Positions 22,285-34,748 of a DNA stretch of 64,000 nt are shown one piece after another (positions within the stretch are counted from its first letter, which is position 1; every line of letters begins with the position of its first letter). The stretch comes from Ceratopteris richardii (Eukaryota; Streptophyta; Polypodiopsida; Polypodiales; Pteridaceae): assembly GCA_020310875.1 (NCBI GenBank), contig CM035422.1, positions 54,685,673 to 54,749,672 of the forward strand, written 5' to 3'. A program made the translations under genes and the position numbers. The notes beneath the pieces were generated by a model that was given only the letters and a program-made list of their open reading frames with translations, was not told the DNA's origin and searched no databases.

Positions 22285-23812
22285 GAACCTCGAATGAAAC
22301 ATCCAAAGGAGGAACACATGGAAGAAGAAATTGCTAAATGAGAACCAATTACTCCAATTAAGGTGGTAGCAGAGCCTTCACCTTTGGATGTAACATTTCA
22401 AGGAAGTGTCACCAAATTCGCTACCTACGAAGAAGAAGAGAATCAAATTCACTTAGGAATTAGACAACTGTATAATGAGATAGTACACATTGAAAAAGGT
22501 AAAGATGTATAGACAGGTGAAGAGTTGAGCATACCCAAAACATGGCTCAATGTGAATGTGGCACAATTAAAGCCAGTAGTGAAACAAATGATTCAGACAG
22601 CCATGGACACCCAACAAGAGCTCATGGAAGCGGATAAAGATTATGACAAAGCATTAGTGGAAAGAAATCAATTCAAGACGCTAAGTGAGGAGTTATCTAC
22701 AAAGGTGGTACATGCTCAACAAGCACTTACAAACAAAGAAAATGAAACAAAAGAAGATATGGAAATATGCAACCTACTCACCAAAGAAAATGAGAAGATG
22801 CAATATCAGCTTAAGGAGCTTCAAAGGAAATATGAGGCCGGTGCATCCAAAAATATATGCATATCAAATACAAAAAAACTTTTAGAAGCTTAGATAAAAG
22901 TGTACATGGATGAGCCCGACAACCTACAAATCAGGAATAAAAAGTTAATGAATGCAATCCTGCTCAGTCAACCAATTGAAGTGCAAGACAATAATCAAAA
23001 CCATACACAGGAGCTAGGAGCTCAAATAGCCAGGTATGCAAATCAGCTAAAGGAAGAGCAAGCACTGAGGGAAGAGTGGGAAAGAAAGTACATGCATGAC
23101 ACAAAAGAATTGAGAAAGAAATGGAAAATTGCCAAATCATGCCACATTGAACAATGCAATGAGGATGCTGACCAAATGGCCATCTTAGGGGAAAGCAAGA
23201 AGAAAAATGATAAAGAGCTTACTGTGGCAAAAGAACAAATAAAAAAAAATGAACTCATAAAAAGTCTACAAGAGCAAATCACAAGGCAAGACAATATGGG
23301 GACACCAGTAGTTCCAAGCTCTCAAGCGGCTGCTTTGGAGACTAAGGTATGTCCTCCTTCTCCCCCCATCCATAATTCACCAATACATGTGGGAGAGGTA
23401 GAGCAAAGTGTTGATCAAAACACACAACCTATTGCAGAACTAAGCCAAAATGAGTAGGCACTACTAGTGTCCCAACTTACGGGACAATTTGAAGATCAAG
23501 TGGTAAAAGTGATGAAAGAAGAAAAATTCAAAAGCAAAAATTTATAACAAATTATGAAGCCCTTTAGTGTACCATATGGACTATTAAAAGAAGAAACTAG
23601 ACAATATATCAAAAGGACTACGCAGAAAGAACGTGATCAAGACTTACATTTCAGTGTAGATACCTTTTCCTATACACAAGATGAATTTGACAAAGTAGAT
23701 CCAATCTGGAGAAGAAAAATTTTGGAAAAGAATTCAACTTTACGGCTGCATTGGGAATCTGCACCATATCTATTACAAGTAAACCCATCTTTTTGCCCGG
23801 TACCATGAAGAA
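22285..23812 (+). pseudogene. Decayed coiled-coil ORF of unknown family
   Basis: One frame is preserved over about 505 codons with only nonsense changes: TGA 22339-22341, TAG 22510-22512, TAG 22891-22893, TAG 23455-23457 and TAA 23545-23547, ending at 23806-23808. The first part is acidic (HMEEEIAK, PLDVTFQGSVTKFATYEEEE). Residues from 22525 to about 23290 are rich in Glu, Lys, Gln and Leu with heptad-like spacing (LSEELSTKVVHAQQALTNKE; MQYQLKELQRKYEA; YANQLKEEQALREEWERKY), pointing to long coiled coils. A proline-rich segment follows (CPPSPPIHNSPIHVGEVE), then a charged end (PFSVPYGLLKEETRQYIKRT). I recognise no domain. It may be a gag-like or accessory ORF of a retroelement, or a dead host gene. 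Support beyond 23812 is weak. Confidence 0.6.
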
Positions 23813-25944
23813 GATCTTGAACACAATTTTGGGAAGAATAGCATCAAGGCACACTCAATAACTAGTGGATAGACTATCCACTACTACCGAGTCCATCTCA
23901 TAACTACTTACCTACCGAAGCGTATATGGTACACACTATAGAAGTTTGGCTCTCAAGATATGGTACAATTTTTAACCTAGCAATAAAGATGACAAACAAA
24001 GTGTTGAGCATGCTACTAATAGTTTTGAAGGTCATCAAACATGCTCAATAGACATTTTTGAACTTCATTGGCATTAACCAAGGCACAGAAGCCTTAATTT
24101 TTGATCTCTCCATAACACCTAGCTGACTCACAATCATGGCCATAAACTCTACGATTGACGTTCTTACTTAGTCAATATATGCAAAATTTTGAAGAGGCAT
24201 TTTTTTCATGGTATTTTGAATTGGACTCGGAGATTTTTGTGAAAATGACTTCCAACCTCAATGCTAGATTGATGGCCTATGAATTTAAGCTTCTTTGTAG
24301 ATCATTGACAGGCCCCCAATGATGGTGTCAAGTCAGCATAATGGAAATAACTCATGATATATGAAGCCAATCTGCTGAATCAAAGAGAGCAAATAAACCT
24401 TCAAACATACTCATGATGCCAATCAAAGCCTGTCAAGGATGAGAAAGTCAAGAGGAGGGACATGTGGAGGAAGAATCAAGCAAGAGATGAAGAAGAAGTA
24501 AATAAAAAAGAAGAAATGTTCAATAAAGGTAAGTCAGTCTCTGTCCAAAGCCCCGTAGGGGCACACATCAGGTTGCAATGCAAAAGGAGGAGGTCCCAAA
24601 GTGTGTAAACAAATATTGAACACAAGACCTTTGAAGCATCAACTAGATAGAAACAAATGCAATATCTACCAATTGGGGCATGTGTGGAAACCCAAATCAA
24701 TACAACAATCTTGATGTGCGAATGTAAGGAATGCCAAGGGGACGACGGAAGCATCGGACTTAGGATTTGATAAAGTAACAAATTCTTTGAAAGTCTAGAA
24801 GGCTTCCTCAACCACTGGGTGCATGCGATGAGAAGAAATAAACAAGCTTAAGAAATACAACACGCCCAAAAGTGTATGAACAAAGAAGTTATTCAAAGGC
24901 CAAAAGTTAGAAAGAGGTAGAGGCTGAAAAGTTGAAAAGGATGACTAAGATAGTCACATTCTTAGCCATTAGGTGTGTGCAATGGAAAAGAGCTTCACAG
25001 GCATCAATGATAATGCAACCACCCTCAGCCTCTAAGCACAGAAATCCTATCAAGGGACAATAGAGACAAGGAGGGGGAGAGTGTTGCAAAGACAAGGAGC
25101 ACATAAAAAGAAGCCCCAAAATAATTTTCAAATTGTGGGCACAAATTTTCTTCTTCAAGTTTCTATGAAACACCTCATGAAGCCATGTAAATGCACTAGA
25201 GGAATCCTCTAGATGCATGAATCCCAAATATTGTAACATAATCCTTGTAACAAAGTAGGAATTTAGTGTTTTTCAATAAAAGTGCCAGTCTCTTGTGTGA
25301 AAGGACCAATTCTAAGGCACATGTATATAAGTCACTTGGTGACTATTGTAAAGAACTTTTTGCCATTGTGAGAACTCAAGCTCATTTTCGAATTTGCCTC
25401 TTGTGAGCTAATTATCTTCTTCTCCAAGAGCTTACTTGTGTGATTCATGCTTAAATGTGTGTGTAGGAATATTTTCTACCCCTCGCCATCATGTTTAATT
25501 GGCTGTAGTGCGTGTGTGAGGCTTGAGGATTTGTTGAGCAGGTGTTGGTGTTTCCCTCCATTCACTATTTCACTCATAACTTGAAGCACGTTTGTCAGAT
25601 TCGATAAATATCATCATTAGATGTGTTTCATTGAGAGCTTTGAAATGAACCCACTATTGACCATATTTGGAGTTTGGAGCTGAGAGAAAAGTTTGAATTT
25701 GTTCTTACTACTATAATAGGTATCCCGACGTGCATTTTCAGAGGATTAGTGAGTAGGAGAGGTAGTTGAGGCTAGTCACATGCATTGTAGCATAGACACT
25801 TCACTTAAAATCATGTATGCACATGTCTTCATACACTCAATACATTGAATCTCTCAGATTGATAATTAATCGTGTATTAATCCATGACTATTTGCACTTG
25901 TGGGGTGATTGAGGTATAGTCTCAGTTGAAACAAGTCCCTAAGG
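23813..25944. other. No gene recognised; possible LTR remnant at the right
   Basis: The frame of the coiled-coil ORF can be followed a little past 23812, but stops soon reach background density. Minus-strand ORFs at 24476-24811 and 24907-25239 show no family features. Around 25320 ATGTATATAAGTCAC resembles a TATA box, followed by T-rich sequence, which would suit an LTR in plus orientation, but no ends or mate were found. Confidence 0.4.
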
Positions 25945-26893
25945 CTCTACAAATTAGTTACACACTGAGGTAAACCCATATCACAAGCAAGACGAGAAAG
26001 CCACAACACTTCCTTACATGCCTCATTTGCTGCACCATACTCTGCTTCTGTGGTGGAAATAGATCTACATTCTTGAAGACAAGATCTCCAAGAGATATCG
26101 CCTCCAACAAAATGAAAAATGTACCCTTATGTAGCCTTACAATTGTCTACACAACCAGCATAGTTAGAATCTATGTAACCAATAATGGATGCTATCCCTC
26201 TACCTAAGCATAGACACTTGTCCTTAGTGCCATTCTGATATCTTAAAATCATCTTGAGTGCTTCCCAATGTTTCTTGCAAAGATTAGACAAAATATTTGC
26301 TCACAACTCTCACTGCAAATGCAATTTCTGGTCTCGTAGCTACCATAGCATCCATGAGACTACCAACAATAGGCTGATGGGGAATTTTGGTCATGAATTC
26401 ATTTTCCTCATCTTATTTGGGTCAATCATCCTTGCTCAATTTCACATATGTGGTTAAAGGTGTACTGGATGCTTTCCCATCTTGCATATTGAACCTGTGA
26501 AGTACTTTGGATATGTACTCACTTTGAGAAAAGTATATGCATCTTTGACTCCTATCATGAGTGATGTGCATGCCAAGAATATGTTTGGCATCTCCCAAAT
26601 CCTTCATATCAAATGCCTCACTCAACTTCTTTTTGAGAATTGACAATTCATAAGAGGACGTCCCAGTAATCAACATATCATCAACATAAAGTATCAAGCA
26701 TATCAAGCTGCCATCTAAGCATCTCTCTGTGTAGAGACAATGATCCTCGTTGCTTCAAGAATAAACTTGAGACTTCGTAAAGGCATCAAAATTTTGGTAG
26801 CATTGTCTAAGGGACTGTTTAAGTCCATACAAGCTCTTCTTGAGCTTGCAAACTAGAATTTCCTTACCAAGAACTACATAACCCTCTGGAGTC
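25945..26893 (-). pseudogene. Copia RT/RNase H fragment of a separate family
   Basis: Read on the minus strand, 26893-26740 gives a broken RT segment with VCKLKKSLYGLKQ. The frame 26706-26422 has ILYVDDMLITGTSSYEL, MKDLGDAKHILGMHI and YISKVLHRFNMQDGKASSTP, the catalytic YVDD and connection region. Beyond it, 26300-25945 carries RNase H pieces (a TTEAEYGAANEACKEVLWL-like stretch). Frameshifts and stops separate the parts. Its wording, with ILGM(H)I and SEYI, sets it apart from the other copia families here. Both ends are truncated and no LTR is attached. Confidence 0.82.
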
Positions 26894-27287
26894 TAATTAT
26901 CCATGTTTCTTGTGTGCAAAAATATATGTTCATTTTCATTGAAATTACAAAGGAAACACAAAGTTGGCGTTGAAATGAATTGCTCATCTTTACATATAGA
27001 TAACTCTTTAACAAAAAAGAAAAGACTTTCTTCATTCTCAAGAGATGAAAGGAGGGTGTTAATTCTCGAAATGAAATTTGTTTTTCTTAAGATAATTGAT
27101 AAGGGAAGGGAAATGATCTATCTTCCAAATCTTTGAAAAAATATATTTTGGACAATATTCCATGATTTGTATGAATGTAATACCATTATTTTTTATGATA
27201 CATTATATCATGTAATTTGGAATATGCAAGGGACTTATCTAGTTCTCTCAAAGCTATGGAGTCAACCATTAGAGGAATTGGAAACTA
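26894..27287. other. No gene recognised
   Basis: AT-rich sequence between two oppositely oriented copia remnants. The short ORF at 26903-27136 has no recognisable feature. Confidence 0.4.
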
Positions 27288-29495
27288 TTTTGCTGAAAAT
27301 CTATCAGCATGTAAAATGGGCACCCTCCATTCTAATGGGGGGGGATATATGTCTTCTAAGTTTAATGTGTTTTTGGCTGAACGTGGGACAAGACATCAAT
27401 GTATAGTGCCATATACACCTCAATAGAATAGAGTTGCTAAAAGGAAGAATATGTCACTCATGGAGATGGCGAGGTGTATGGTCAAGATTCACGCTTTACC
27501 ACTTGAGGTTGTTTTGTGTGTATACCATATGTACTTAACAGGTGTCCCACTAAAGCATTGCGATCTGTCACTCCATATGAAACTTGGCATGGTCGTAAGC
27601 CATCTATTGCTCACCTCTATGTTTTTGGTTGTCTGGCATACACATTAGTGCATGAACAACAACACAAGAAATTGGATGATAAAGTAGTGAAATGTATTTT
27701 TGTTGGGTACAATTCTAAAAGAAAGGGCTATTGTCTGTTTCATCCACACACTAAAGACATTTTGGTTCATTGTGATGTTCTTTTTGTGGAAGATGTTATT
27801 CAGGCATTACATTCATGTACTAAGGAGACATCAATTAGCTCCAACGATATGTATGAAACTTTGTTGACTCTTTTTACAAGTGGATAGTCTAGTGATGGTC
27901 CTAATGAGGCAACTTCTTAGCCTTTACAGGTTTTGTGTGATGATGCAGATCATTCCATTTCTATTCCAGATTTATATGATGCACTTGTTGATGAGTAAGC
28001 TGATATTGAGGAGGTAATAACTATGCCAAAATGGCTAGTGCAGACTTTGCGTGAGAAAATAAGATGCACCTCTATCATATTGTACTCGTTCTCGCTCTTA
28101 TAATCCTTTTTTTGCATCAAATTGCTATGATATGGTTGCCTCTAGTCTCTGTGATGAGAATGAGCCTACTTTGTTTGATGAAGCACAAAATTTAGAAAAT
28201 TTGATGGCTACTATGCAATCTGAATATAATGCTATAATGAAGAATGGTAGTTGGTCTTTATGTGACTTGCCTCCTGGCAAGAAAGCCATTGGCACTAAGT
28301 GGGTATACAAGTTGAAGTGTAAGCCTGATGGAACAATTAACATGTATAAGACTAGGCTTGTTGCAATGGGTTATGCTCAGGGAAGAGGCATTGATTTTGA
28401 TGAGACCTTTGCACCTACATGCCGAATGACTACTGTTCATAGCATCTGTGCACTTCCAGCTCATCATGATTGGAATGTAAATCACTTGCACATTAAAAGT
28501 GCATTTCTGAATGGTGACTTGCATGAAGAAGTGTATGTTTTTCAGCCCTATGGCTTTGTGTAGAAAGGGCATGAAAAAAAGTGTACAAGTTGAAAAAGCC
28601 ATTATATGGTTTGAAACAAGCACCAAGTGCTTGGTATGAAAAGATACATGCCTATTGGATTACACACGATTTTGAGAATAGTTCAACTGAGAGCACCTTA
28701 TATGTTAAGCATGAAAATGATGTGCTTTTGATCATTGTCGTCTATGTTGATGACATGCTACTCACTGGTCCTCATGAGAAGCATATTGCTTATTTTTAGG
28801 GTGATTTCCAAGCCTCATTTGAGATATCAGATTTGGGGCATTCACATCATTATTTGGCCATTCAATTTATGCAAGTTGATGGTGGAATAGCTTTGTGTCA
28901 AACCAAATATATTGACACATTATCGTAGCAGTTTGTGCTTGAAGACTACAAACCTATTGCCACTCAGACATGTTGAGGGTTGAGTCTTCATGATGCTGGA
29001 GATGCATTTGATGTTGTTCTCTATTAGAAAGCTATTGGATGTTTGATTTACTTGTGCATTGCCCGTCCAGATATTCAATTTGTTGTCTCATAGATGAGCA
29101 AGTTTATGCTTTGCCCACGCATCAAGCATTGGCAGACCGTTAAGCACATATTTTGCTACTTCAAGGGTACCTAGCTACTTGGATTATTTTATTTAAAAGG
29201 GGAATCACTACTGCCAGATTTACATGATTTTTTTTATTCTAGCTAGGCTAGTTGCTATGACACTCATGTGTCCACTAGCAACTTTTGCTTCATGCTTGGT
29301 ATCTCATGTATATCTTGGTTAAGCAAGAAGTAGCCTTCTATTGCCACTTCCAGTTGTGAGGCTGAGTATAGGGCAATTTTCAGAGTGACCATTGAGTGTG
29401 TGTGGCTCAGATGCCTTATGGCTGATTTGGGCGTTGGTCAATCTTCTACCACCACCATCTTCACTAACAATTAGAGCACATTGGTAGTTGTGAGG
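27288..29495 (+). pseudogene. Copia copy F, left part: integrase to RNase H
   Basis: A diverged plus-strand copy of the B family. It starts inside the integrase core (ENLSACKMGTL), where the second catalytic Asp is Asn (HSNGGG) and the Glu position is Lys (NRVAKRKN). RT follows at 28132-28800 (KKAIGTKWVYKLKCKPDGT, GIDFDETFAPTCRMTT, VYVDDMLLTGP), then RNase H to 29495 with the intact motif SSCEAEYRA. Stops and frameshifts are frequent. The copy is cut at TGTGAGG (29489-29495) by the LTR of copy G and resumes at 48922. Gag, protease and the 5' LTR are missing. Confidence 0.88.
29491..29495 (+). repeat. Target-site duplication of copy G (left)
   Basis: TGAGG immediately precedes the G 5' LTR. 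Its partner CGAGG is at 48922-48926, after the LTR at 48697-48921. Joining the flanks restores the F reading AGTTGYGAGGAACCCTGTG, matching the same site in B. The single difference is a CG to TG change. Confidence 0.8.
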
Positions 29496-29725
29496 TGTTG
29501 ATATATTTATGTAGTGATGTGTGTGAACAAACTAGGATCATCGGGGCACTTTTTTCCCTCTTTGGGAGGTTTTCTCCCCCGGCTTGTATATATGCCTATT
29601 GCCCTAACGGGTCACTTATCTTTGTACATTCTAGTGGTAATACAATAAGCATGGTGTGTTGTGCTCCAAGCTTCTTCTTCTTCCTTGTGATATTCATGTG
29701 CTTCTACAGACCTCAAACTCCAACC
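29496..29725 (+). mobile_element. 5' LTR of copia copy G, 230 bp
   Basis: It begins TGTTGATATATTTATGTAG and ends CAACC (CAACA in B). It is the same 230-bp LTR family as in B, with many substitutions. A TATA-like TTGTATATATGCC lies in the middle. A primer-binding site with one mismatch (TGGTATTAGAG) starts at 29728. Confidence 0.88.
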
Positions 29726-30080
29726 ATTGGTATTAGAGAAGATCATTGCTTCATCTAGGGCATTGAAAACAGCCCTCTAGTCACAAGTCTCAAAATCGCA
29801 TGAAATTTGGTAAGAATACTCAAGGTGATTAGGAGATAAAAACATCTTCATTTTTTGGTGTTGAAATCATGATCTGAGCTCATTTTGGTCTCTAAACACA
29901 CTCTCGTAGTGCTTATGCTGGCTATTTTATCTTTTTATGCCAAAGATATATACATGTTTTGGTCTACTAGTACAAGCATCTTGAAGTCTGCTATACATTT
30001 ATTAGAACTGACCAGGGTAGTTTTGTTCAACTTTTGAGATACAATCATTTTTCTACATCAAGGTATTTTCGTCAGTGGTC

Positions 30081-32015
30081 ATGGCTGAAAGTAGTGATGT
30101 ATTCCGTATGTTGGCTGTTGAGGATAAGTTGGATGGTACGAATTACCCATTATGAGCTTATATGATGCATCATGTATTGGTCGCAAAAGGACTATGGAAT
30201 ATTGTGTAGGGTGTTGAAATACATCCTATTATAACTATAAATGTAGGTATTGAAGCTAATGCAGATGGCATTGAAGATGATGATATTCTACAGATTATTA
30301 TTCATGCTGCGGTTTTTGCTGCACCTACTAAAGAGCGAATTTGTTGGAATGGCAGAGATGCTCAGGTACATGCATTGATAGCCTTGTCTGTCAAACATGC
30401 CATTATTCCTCACATTCGCTCTTGTAGAATAGCTAAGGATGCTTGGGATACAATTACCACTTTTTACCACACAAGGAATGAGGCTCGTGTTGCTTACCTC
30501 CAAAAATAGTTGGAGAGTCAGCACATGAATGAAGGAGATTCCATGGACATTTTTCTAACAAAGATCAAAGATTTGAAGGAATAATTGATTTCTCTTGATG
30601 AAGTCTTTCCTAACAGCTCACTTGTGCAAACTGTTCTCAATGGTCTTCCCAATTCATACAAGAGTTTTGCTTGTACTCTTCGTTTGATAATGAAAGGCAA
30701 TCCAAATGCCTTGACATTTGAGGAGATAGTCTCTGTTCTTTGGCAAGAAGTTCACTCTAGGTAGAACATATCCATTATGTGTGTTGCAGATCAAGCTTTC
30801 ATGGCTAGCCAACAGGGCAAAGGTAAATGGAGCTCTTCTACTAGTAAGCAAAAATGTGCTAATTTTGCACAATCAAAGAAGGATGATAGAGACGACAAGA
30901 AAACAGAAAAGCAGAAATTGTTTCCCAAGTACTGTAAAAAAAATGATCATGTCATAAAGAATTGTCCAAAATTGGCTGCAAAAGAGGAAAAGAAAAAAGA
31001 GGCTGGAATGGTTGTTGCAGAGGCCTCTACACCAAAAATAGAGTTTGCTAATCTAGTGGAGAATGAAGAATGGGTATTTACTACTATTTGCAGTTTTGGC
31101 CCATCTTCTCCTGAACACTTTATGTTTGTAGTAGACTCACATGTTTGGTACTTTGATAGTGGGGCAACCAAACATATTACCTTGCAGTGCAATTTCTTCA
31201 CTTCAATCACGCCTGGCCCTATAGTGAATACTATCACATGCACCAATAACTCCTCTTATCCTCTCATGGGAGTTTGTCAGATCATTTTGACTACTGTTGA
31301 TGGTAGTTCTTTTACATTGTTGGATGCTTTATTTGTGCTAGGGATCAAGAAGAATCTCTTATCACTTTTAGCTTTAGCCAAGATTGGCTTGGTTGTGAAA
31401 TTTGTTGATGAAAGATGTACAGTTCATGATCCATCAAATCGTGACGTGATTATTGCTTCTGGCATTTTATGTCATGGGCTATATAAGCTTATACACTATG
31501 AAAAATCTTTGAATGATTCAACATGTGTAGTACATGATTCTGAGGCTATGTCAGATGCAACGCTTTAGCATGCATGCTTTGGTCATCTGAATTTTGCTAG
31601 TTTGTTAGGCCTATAGAAATTTGAAATTGTGTCCTATTTGCCCAAACTTGAGGCACCTGGTAAACATGTCTGTGAAGGTTATATTTTTGGAAAAAATGTA
31701 GCATTCCTTCTTTCCAAAAGATGATTCAGTTCAAGCTACTCAGAAATTGCAGCTTGTTCACACTGATGTCTATGGTCCTATGCAAACACCCTCTTTTGGA
31801 AACTATTTTTACTTCGTCACTTTCATCGATGATTTTTCCAAGCATGCATGGGTATATCCATTGAAAGCAAAAGTGCAAAGCCTTTATGTGCTTCAAACAC
31901 TTTCTAGTTTTGGTTGAAAATTTGTGAGCATGTAAAATGGGCACCCTCGATTCTGATTGAGAGGGGAATATATGTCTTTTGATTTTAATGCATTTTTGGC
32001 TGAACAAGGGATAAA
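30081..32015 (+). pseudogene. Copia copy G: gag, protease and start of integrase
   Basis: ATG 30081 starts MAESSDVFRMLAVEDKLDGT, the gag start of the B family. The frame is kept to about 31690 with nonsense codons (TGA 30153, TAG 30207, TAG 30510, TAA 30582, TAG 30762, TAG 31566 and others), mostly at positions where B has Trp or Gln. The zinc knuckle is damaged: the first Cys of CKYCKGNDHIIKNC is Pro here. The protease motif WYFDSGATKHIT is intact. Near 31690 the frame shifts, and the integrase start (FGHLNFASLL, GKHVCEGYIFG) is broken. Homology ends at about 32015 (GGGATAAAA), where unrelated sequence begins. Gag, protease and integrase roles are as in B. Confidence 0.88.
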
Positions 32016-32766
32016 ATTGTTGGAGACCTCTAATCCTCCAAAGGCTTGATCTATACTAATTTAAGACCACCTCTATATCAATCATAAACCAAAATTTACA
32101 CAAATGTTACGTTGATTTACAAAATCATTCACTATCACTTCTCTTAGTAAAGTTTCTTCTTCTTCAAGAAGTCTACTTCAAAATTTAACTTCATTACCTG
32201 CACATAACTTCAATTTTTTTCAATTTAATGATGCATATACCTCCACGCTACCTTTGTGCAATCCTAGCATTGATTGAATCTTCAAAAAGTTCATTAGAAC
32301 TTTAATTTGATTATTAAGATCAAAGATATGCTAAAAACTATCTTCCTCAACAAGCGACTTTGACATAGTCAACCTCTGAAGTTGATTCCTCATAGCACAA
32401 GTCCCATTTTGCTAAATGCTTTTAGCCATAGCTTCCTTATCTCCTAACTTAGATTTTGAATTCTCACTCATCAAAAACTTTACACTATGCACTGAGATCC
32501 AAGCAAAACTTTGTCACAAAAAATGCACGACTCGGAGAGGTCTACATGCAGACTTTACATATACATGTTTGTATCAATCATACACACAACCTGAAAGGAA
32601 TAAGACCTTGAAACTTTGAACAAAGCTTGATTAGCTTCTAGATTAGATGTATACAAAAGATTTCTTGATCCACATGATCAGGCTGAGAGAAATTAGAGAA
32701 ACACTCGACACTAACTCAGAAAGATGACTCTCTACACATCTATCTCATGGATACTTGCTTCTAATG
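32016..32766. other. Unassigned insert starting TGTTGGAG
   Basis: This block separates the broken integrase of G from the 5' LTR of C. It starts with TGTTGGAGACC at 32018, which resembles an LTR start, and ends ...CTTCTAATG before the C LTR. I find no gene, primer site or matching second copy. It may be a partial LTR of another family into which C inserted. Confidence 0.4.
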
Positions 32767-32995
32767 TGTTGATATATTTAGATAGTGATGTGTGTGAACA
32801 CTCTAGGACTGCCTAGGCACTTTTTTCCCTCTTTTGAAGGTTTTTTCCCTCGGCTTGTATATATGCCTATTGCCCTAATGGGCTACTTATCTTTGTACAT
32901 TCTCTAGTAATACATTCAGTATTGTGTGTTGTGCTCCAAGCTTCTTCTTCTTCCTTGTCTTGTTCGCGTGCTTCCACAGACATCTAACTCCAAGA
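32767..32995 (+). mobile_element. 5' LTR of copia copy C, 229 bp
   Basis: It runs from TGTTGATATATTTAGATAG to ...CTCCAAGA, where B has CTCCAACA, so the CA end is mutated. The primer-binding site TGGTATCAGAGC is intact at 32998-33009, three bases after the LTR. It is clearly closer to B than the G LTR is. No 5-bp partner of the left flank TAATG was found after any family LTR in the window. Confidence 0.88.
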
Positions 32996-32997
32996 AT

Positions 32998-33009
32998 TGG
33001 TATCAGAGC
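32998..33009 (+). promoter_or_regulatory. Primer-binding site of copy C
   Basis: TGGTATCAGAGC, complementary to the 3' end of plant initiator tRNA-Met, where minus-strand DNA synthesis would start. It is identical to the site in B. Confidence 0.85.
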
Positions 33010-33350
33010 AGGTCATCGATTCATCTAGGGCATCATCTACATCTCTTCGATTGAAGTCTCATATTCGCACGAAATTTGGTGAGCATACTCAGGCTGTCTT
33101 AGAGATCAAAACTTCTTCACTCTGTGGTGCTAAAATCACAATCTGAGCTCGTTTTGGCCTCCGAATGCACTATTGCAGCGCTTGTGTAGGCTATTTTGTC
33201 TTTTTGTGCCAAAGGTATATACATGTTTTGGTTCGCCAATATAAGCATCTCGAAGTCTGCTACAGGTTTAACAGAACTTGTTTGGGTAGTTCCATTCAAC
33301 TTTTTGAGATACAGTCAATTTTCTGCATCAAGGTATTTTAGTCACCAGCC

Positions 33351-34498
33351 ATGGCTGAAAGCAGTGATGTATTTCGTATGTTGGCTGTTGAGGATAAGTT
33401 GGATGGTACCAACTACCGTTGTGGGCTTATATGATGGGACATGTATTGGTTGCAAAAGGATTGTGGAGCATTGTGCAGGGTGTTGAAAAATGTCATATCA
33501 CACCTACAACTGTTACAACTGCCAGTACTGAAGTTGATGTAGAAGGTGTCAAAGATGATGATATTCTACATATTTCTATTCGTGCTATGATTTCTACTGC
33601 ACCTACTGCAGAGCAGATTCATTGGGATGGTAGAGATGCCCAAGCACATGCAGTGATAACTTTGTCTATCAAACATGCCATTATTTTTCACATTCGCTCT
33701 TACAGAATAGCTAAGGATGCTTCGGATACACTTACCACATTGTACCAAGCTAGGAATGAGGCTCATGTTGCTTACCTCCAAAAACAGTTGGAGAGTGAGC
33801 ACATGAATGAAGGTGATTCTATGGACACTTTTCTAACAAAGATCAAAGACTTGAAGGAAGAGTTGATTTTTGCTGATGAGGTTATACCAAATAGCTCACT
33901 TGTGCAGAACATTCTGAATGGTCTTCTTGATTCATATAAGAGTTTTGCTTCTACTCTTTGGTTGATGATGAAAGGCAATCCAAATGCCTTGTCATTTGAG
34001 GAGTTAGTCTCTGTTCTATTGGAGGAAGATCAGTCCAGGCAAAACACATCCATTATGTGTGTTGCAGATCAAGCTTTCCTAGCTAGTCAGAAGGGCAAAG
34101 GAAAATGGAGCTCTTCAACTAGTAAGCAGAAATCTACTAATTCTACACAATCGAAGAGAGAAGACAAAGATGAAAAGAAATCAGAAAAGCAAAAATTGTT
34201 TTGTAAGTACTGTAAAGGAAATGATCATATCATAAAGAACTATCCAAAATTGGTTGCTAAAGAGGCAAAGAAGAAAGAGGCTGGAATGATTGTTGTAGAT
34301 GCCTCTACACCAAAAACAAAGTCTGCTAATCTTGTGCAAGAAGAAGAATGGGCGTTTACTACTGTTTGCAGTTTTGACCCATCTTCTCATGAGTAGTGCA
34401 TGTCTCCAGTAGACTCAGATGTTTGGTACTTTGACAATGGATCGACCAAACATATTACCTCACAGTGTGGTTACTTCTCTTCACTTAAGTCTGCCCCT
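33351..34498 (+). pseudogene. Copia copy C, part 1: gag and protease start
   Basis: ATG 33351 opens MAESSDVFRMLAVEDKL. A 1-base deletion at about 33415 shifts the frame, and the rest of gag is open at 33419-34396: the capsid (FHIRSYRIAKDASDTLTTLY), zinc knuckle CKYCKGNDHIIKNY with its last Cys changed to Tyr, then TAG at 34394-34396. The protease region reads WYFDNGSTKHIT, so the catalytic DSG is DNG. The copy is interrupted at CCCCTATAGG by element B and continues after 39658. It lies head-to-head with B, and its gag is the same sequence as that of B in the opposite orientation. Confidence 0.9.
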
Positions 34499-34503
34499 AT
34501 AGG
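34499..34503 (+). repeat. Target-site duplication of element B (left)
   Basis: ATAGG, repeated exactly at 39659-39663. Removing B with one duplication restores the copy C reading through GCCCCTATAGGGAGTACTG. A perfect 5-bp duplication is standard for copia integrase. Confidence 0.95.
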
Positions 34504-34733
34504 TGTTGGAGTTAGACGTCTGCGGAAGCACGCGAACAGCACAAGGAAGAAGAAGAAGCTTGGAGCACAACACACAAGACTGAATGTATTACTAGAGAAT
34601 GTACAAAGATAAGTAGCCCATTAGGGCAATAGGCGTATATACAAGCCGGGGGAAAAAAACCTCCTAAAGAGGGAAAAAAGTGCCCCGACGGTCCTAGAGT
34701 GTTCACACACATCACTACCTAAATATATCAACA
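34504..34733 (-). mobile_element. 3' LTR of element B, 230 bp
   Basis: Window ends are TGTTGG and ATCAACA. It is identical to the LTR at 39429-39658 except for one transition. On the minus strand a CTTGTATATACGCC TATA-like site is present. Confidence 0.95.
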
Positions 34734-34748
34734 AATCCCCCCTGGGAG
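34734..34748 (-). promoter_or_regulatory. Polypurine tract of element B
   Basis: Read on the minus strand this is CTCCCAGGGGGGATT directly before the 3' LTR start TGTTGATA. It would prime plus-strand DNA synthesis. Copies C, G and F keep recognisable versions. Confidence 0.8.

Noticed and set aside
23813..24400. Extension of the coiled-coil ORF to about 24.4 kb
   Set aside because: Stop density rises to roughly the random level and the translated text loses its biased composition.
24476..25239. Two minus-strand ORFs of ~110 codons
   Set aside because: No recognisable motif, no continuation in either direction, and surroundings that look like decayed repeat DNA.
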